Virus record (IMG/VR): IMGVR_UViG_3300020385_000034
Location: 1 to 33,046 of that record
Strand: one strand, 5' to 3'
From: a virus
Length of the DNA: 33,046 nucleotides
In this document: in pieces, positions 30,793 through 33,046 of the stretch
Layout of the letters: every line of letters starts with the position of its first letter
Numbering within the stretch: the first letter of the stretch is position 1
Program-made: the position numbers and the translations under genes
Notes under the pieces: model-generated
What the model was told of the DNA's origin: nothing
The model's input: the letters and a program-made list of their open reading frames with translations, nothing else
The model's database searches: none

Positions 30793-31127
30793 CTTTTCTT
30801 TCCATCATTTTTTGGTTTAAATCCCCAAAGTTTAGGATTCATTTGTCCATATCCAAAATCCATCTTTTTAACTGCACCAGGACCATACTTATCATAGTAC
30901 ATATCAAAAAGTTGTGATGTCTTCTTACATCTAGTCAAATCAATCATCTCTACACCATCAACAACATACCAGATTAGTATGGCATCATTGGGGAGAGATT
31001 TGTCATTTGCTTTTTCTAAGGTAGTATTCTCTTGCAGAATCTGACACCCATAGTCGGAGGGAGTAATATTGTTTCCAGTATCCTCTCCGTTAACCATTTC
31101 TTTCTCCTGTTCTACTGCTACTGTCAT
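30789..31127 (-). CDS. Hypothetical protein (112 aa)
   Basis: Start chosen at ATG 31127, which forms an ATGA overlap with the preceding stop; the frame continues to 31142. The C-terminal half, I-W-Y-V-V-D-G-V-E-M-I-D-L-T-R-C-K-K-T-S-Q-L-F-D-M-Y-Y-D-K-Y-G-P-G-A-V-K, looks globular and conserved. The end is basic (P-K-N-D-G-K-K-R). I know no name for it. Confidence 0.6.
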   Translation of the reverse strand: MTVAVEQEKEMVNGEDTGNNITPSDYGCQILQENTTLEKANDKSLPNDAILIWYVVDGVEMIDLTRCKKTSQLFDMYYDKYGPGAVKKMDFGYGQMNPKLWGFKPKNDGKKR

Positions 31128-31684
31128 CCGCGACCTCCCCATTGGATATCAGGATAGGCTGTCTCAACGACATCTTTGGTTATCTTATATTTAGTTTGCA
31201 AAACTTTATCTTTGACTAAACAAAGAACCTGAGATTCCTTTGGGTGAAGTCCCCTCAGTAAGTTGATAAACATCATTTCTCTACGAGTCTTGTTTAAAGA
31301 ATCATTACCACCTTTTATATAATGATAAAGGTTTTGCCATTCTCTGCGAAGAGAAGTTTTACCTCTGCCATCCAAATCTTGACCGGTAGCAGATTCACCG
31401 CCTTTTGTTTCTTTATCTAAGTTTTCAGATAAACTTCCACTGTAAACCGATTGGTCTTCGATGTCTCCATAAGGAACTTCACCTTCAGGCACCACTGACA
31501 CAACAGTGTCATCAAAGTTCCAGATGAAGATTGCCTTAAGAGCATTGTGCTCATATTCTTGTAGAACTTCTACTTTTTTTGCTTTAGTTCTTTGCTTACT
31601 TGCAAGTTCCAGAACTTCAAATACAAACGGGTTTTGTGGGAGAACTTCGTTCTTAATCGTCTTCGTTGTCTTCGTCGGGCTCAT
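31124..31684 (-). CDS. DUF6433-like cyanophage protein (186 aa)
   Basis: Start taken as the ATG at 31684; the longer frame at 31696 would use TTG. Pattern: F-V-F-E-V-L-E-L-A-S-K-Q-R-T-K-A-K-K-V-E-V-L-Q, then V-V-P-E-G-E-V-P-Y, Y-H-Y-I-K-G-G-N-D-S-L-N-K-T-R-R-E-M-M-F-I-N-L-L-R-G-L-H-P-K-E-S, which matches my memory of the DUF6433 proteins of T4-like cyanophages. Function not known. It overlaps the membrane-protein gene by 32 nt and the next gene by 4 nt. Confidence 0.65.
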   Translation of the reverse strand: MSPTKTTKTIKNEVLPQNPFVFEVLELASKQRTKAKKVEVLQEYEHNALKAIFIWNFDDTVVSVVPEGEVPYGDIEDQSVYSGSLSENLDKETKGGESATGQDLDGRGKTSLRREWQNLYHYIKGGNDSLNKTRREMMFINLLRGLHPKESQVLCLVKDKVLQTKYKITKDVVETAYPDIQWGGRG

Positions 31685-31874
31685 AATCGTTTTCAAATCG
31701 TACTGCTAAAATTTCATCAGGTAATACATTTCCGTTTTCATCAAACATCTCTGGATGCATATAAACAGATTGAGTTTGATAAAAATGATCCTTTGCTAAC
31801 CATCCTACTACACCTCCAACAAAAAAGAACATTATTGAAATGAGTGTACTGATGGTGAGAGTTACTGCTAACAT
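31653..31874 (-). CDS. Small single-pass membrane protein (73 aa)
   Basis: M-L-A-V-T-L-T-I-S-T-L-I-S-I-M-F-F-F-V-G-G-V-V-G-W-L-A forms one N-terminal transmembrane helix; the rest is acidic and cytoplasmic or periplasmic (H-P-E-M-F-D-E-N-G-N-V-L-P-D-E-I-L-A-V-R-F-E-N). The start at 31874 has AGGAG 7 nt upstream; the longer frame to 31961 would overlap the preceding gene by 77 nt. The M-F-D-E-N-G-N region recurs in cyanophage proteins as I recall. Function unknown. Confidence 0.65.
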   Translation of the reverse strand: MLAVTLTISTLISIMFFFVGGVVGWLAKDHFYQTQSVYMHPEMFDENGNVLPDEILAVRFENDYEPDEDNEDD

Positions 31875-31884
31875 TTCGATTCTC

Positions 31885-32088
31885 CTACTTTTTTCTAATG
31901 TCCAAGTAAAAGTTAAAGTGTAAAACAATTTCTCTTCGGAGGAAGGAAACCATTTTTCCAAACTTCACTTGAAAAGTCTTTGGTGGTTCTTGCTTCCTCC
32001 TATTTCTTAGTAGCAATTCTACTCCCCGATTTATATGGGGTTCATCATTATTTAGTTTGTCTTTTTCATCGTCTTGGTTTTCTGCCAT
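31885..32088 (-). CDS. Hypothetical protein (67 aa)
   Basis: Acidic N-terminus (E-N-Q-D-D-E-K-D) and a basic, aromatic C-terminal half (P-K-T-F-Q-V-K-F-G-K-M-V-S-F-L-R-R-E-I-V-L-H-F-N-F-Y-L-D-I-R-K-K). The C-terminal half looks amphipathic and may touch membrane or nucleic acid. No known family. Lies between the NrdC-type glutaredoxin and the small membrane protein. Confidence 0.6.
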   Translation of the reverse strand: MAENQDDEKDKLNNDEPHINRGVELLLRNRRKQEPPKTFQVKFGKMVSFLRREIVLHFNFYLDIRKK

Positions 32089-32106
32089 AACTACACTTCT
32101 AAGAAC

Positions 32107-32343
32107 TTAGACTAATTTTTGTTCTCTTAGATGCTTGACTGTTTCAGTACATCCACCAAGAACTTCTTCTCCAAGAATTACTCTAGGGAAAGTTGAACCT
32201 TGACCAAACTTTTCATAGAACTCTCCTCTCGAAAAGTTTTCCCCAAGTTTGTAGACTTCATAATCCAACTTTGCTAACTGTAGCACCTGCTCGACCTTGA
32301 CGCAATAAGGACAACCGTCCCGTGAATAAATTTTGTAAGTCAT
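32107..32343 (-). CDS. Glutaredoxin with CPYC centre (78 aa)
   Basis: Y-K-I-Y-S-R-D-G-C-P-Y-C near residues 3-14 is the canonical dithiol centre; T-F-P-R-V near residue 52 is the cis-Pro site, and G-G-C-T-E-T closes the fold. Full glutaredoxin length. It would reduce ribonucleotide reductase or other disulphides, as the NrdC-type proteins of T4-like phages do. A terminator lies 20 nt upstream at 32363-32386, so it needs a promoter close by; I see only a weak AT-rich sequence. Confidence 0.88.
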   Translation of the reverse strand: MTYKIYSRDGCPYCVKVEQVLQLAKLDYEVYKLGENFSRGEFYEKFGQGSTFPRVILGEEVLGGCTETVKHLREQKLV

Positions 32344-32362
32344 AGTAATTTTATTTAAGGAT

Positions 32363-32386
32363 AAAAAAAAGAGACCCTGAGGTCTC
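32363..32386 (-). terminator. Intrinsic terminator between the 71-aa gene and glutaredoxin
   Basis: Minus strand: GAGACC and GGTCTC form a 6-bp stem with a TCAG loop, followed by eight T. It lies 10 nt past the stop of the 71-aa gene, closing the unit DoxX-like, 84-aa and 71-aa. Confidence 0.9.
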
Positions 32387-32395
32387 TGTAGTATA

Positions 32396-32611
32396 TCAAT
32401 CTTTTTCTTGTTTGTAAAGGTCTTCTAGACGTTCTCTACTAAGATCAACATACATCACCTCTTCACCTGCTTCAGGTGCCTCAGGGTGCTTTGGTCTAGA
32501 TGGTTTGGGTTTCATATCCATTGACATAATATTAGACCACATCATTGCGAATGCAGCGCCACCAATAAGTGCAAAGCATACACCATATACAAAAACTAGA
32601 TAATGATTCAT
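32396..32611 (-). CDS. Small membrane protein (71 aa)
   Basis: The N-terminus (M-N-H-Y-L-V-F-V-Y-G-V-C-F-A-L-I-G-G-A-A-F-A-M-M-W) is a transmembrane helix; the rest is Pro/Lys-rich then acidic (P-K-P-S-R-P-K-H, D-L-S-R-E-R-L-E-D-L-Y-K). No family name known. Overlaps the preceding gene by 4 nt, so translated with it. Confidence 0.65.
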   Translation of the reverse strand: MNHYLVFVYGVCFALIGGAAFAMMWSNIMSMDMKPKPSRPKHPEAPEAGEEVMYVDLSRERLEDLYKQEKD

Positions 32612-32862
32612 GCCTCACCTGTGGTTTGAATTGCTGCCATTGTGTTGTGAAGTTCTCCAATATCACGGAGACCCTCAACGCTAAACCAAGGGGAGTTAGC
32701 CCAACTAAATCCTTCACCCATGGTGCTATCGGGTGCTGTGATATACCAGTGACATGCTGTGTCTGGTACATCAACAGCACACTTACTCCAGTCATCGCTC
32801 CATTGTGGAACTTGAACCCACATGAGAGCAGCAAACATAATACTGTATAGTGCTTTAATCAT
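32608..32862 (-). CDS. Small exported or membrane-associated protein (84 aa)
   Basis: M-I-K-A-L-Y-S-I-M-F-A-A-L-M-W-V-Q-V-P is a short hydrophobic N-terminus like a signal or anchor. The rest has W-S-D-D-W-S-K-C and D-T-A-C-H-W-Y, with two cysteines that could form a disulphide outside the cytoplasm. I have no family name. Its ATG overlaps the stop of the DoxX-like gene by 8 nt, so they are coupled. Confidence 0.65.
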   Translation of the reverse strand: MIKALYSIMFAALMWVQVPQWSDDWSKCAVDVPDTACHWYITAPDSTMGEGFSWANSPWFSVEGLRDIGELHNTMAAIQTTGEA

Positions 32863-33046
32863 TTGTGAGTCTCCGTTTTATGAGATGGTCTATTGAGAAG
32901 TTACCTGGACCACTGAGGACGATACATGCTGCACCTCCCCAGTAAAGAACTAAGAGTTCTAACAAGTAAATGTTAAATCCAGATGTAACTAGAGCATGAT
33001 AAATTGCGAATGATATTGTACCTAAGATTGCCAAGGCACCCAGACG
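32855..33046 (-). CDS. DoxX-family membrane protein, C-terminal part, cut by the right edge
   Basis: 63 residues are visible; the start lies outside the window. Hydrophobic segments (L-G-A-L-A-I-L-G-T-I-S-F-A-I-Y-H, L-L-E-L-L-V-L-Y-W-G-G-A-A-C-I-V-L) alternate with the C-terminal S-G-P-G-N-F-S-I-D-H-L-I-K-R, the G-P-G-x-x-S-I/L-D signature of DoxX-type membrane proteins. DoxX-like genes are known in cyanophages. Overlaps the next gene by 8 nt. Confidence 0.65.
   Translation of the reverse strand, partial: RLGALAILGTISFAIYHALVTSGFNIYLLELLVLYWGGAACIVLSGPGNFSIDHLIKRRLTND

Noticed and set aside
32390-32395. TATACT, considered as a -10 promoter for the glutaredoxin
   Set aside because: It lies just upstream of the strong terminator at 32363-32386, so an RNA from it would end at once; no -35 seen.
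32532-32834. A 100-codon minus-strand open frame
   Set aside because: It lies in another frame of the 84-aa and 71-aa genes, which are linked by an ATGA overlap and have sensible membrane and signal features.

Overview
The window looks like part of the genome of a T4-like myovirus of marine cyanobacteria (Synechococcus or Prochlorococcus). It combines T4 core genes (baseplate and tail genes gp5, gp26, gp48, gp53; head completion gp4; replication and late-transcription genes gp32, gp59, gp33) with genes typical of cyanophages: phoH, thyX, a DUF1825 protein, a CP12-like protein, a DoxX-family protein and large glycine-rich tail proteins. It is AT-rich, tightly packed, and almost all on the minus strand. 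No tRNA, photosystem gene, insertion sequence or CRISPR array was seen.

Reading from the minus-strand end of each block: 20.4 kb to 0.4 kb is the tail and baseplate block. It holds a tail-tube-family protein, the gp26-like tail chaperone, a short out-of-frame ORF, two very large paralogous tail proteins (1092 and about 1038 aa), a gp27-like hub, a CP12-like small protein, gp5, a 2037-aa adhesin-like protein, and three smaller structural proteins, two sharing a C-terminal domain. A near-consensus sigma70 promoter in the last codons of this block starts a new unit that leaves the window on the left. A plus-strand island at 20.4-23.2 kb encodes gp4, an unknown protein, gp48 and gp53, and meets gp32 end to end.

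24.2 kb to 28.4 kb is a replication, recombination and late-transcription block (DUF1825, gp59, gp33, a PD-(D/E)XK nuclease, PhoH, ThyX, gp32). 28.4-33.0 kb is a run of small overlapping genes divided by good intrinsic terminators. It includes two glutaredoxin-like proteins (one without the CPYC centre), a zinc-ribbon protein, three small membrane proteins and a truncated DoxX-family gene. A 55-aa gene here has a sigma70 promoter plus a tandem RNA element resembling the glnA/Downstream-peptide (glutamine) riboswitches.

The strongest unusual signal is at the end of the gp26-like gene. A U_UUU_UUC heptamer, an SD-like GGAGGG 9 nt upstream and a hairpin 10 nt downstream lie where a -1 shift would enter a 58-codon ORF that overlaps the start of the putative tape-measure gene. 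This is the arrangement of the lambda G/GT tail-chaperone frameshift in a T4-like context. Other notable points: both large tail proteins carry different putative peptidoglycan-degrading domains, gp5 lacks its lysozyme domain, a tail-tube-family gene has an open 48-codon frame after its stop, and gp32 has no cysteine.
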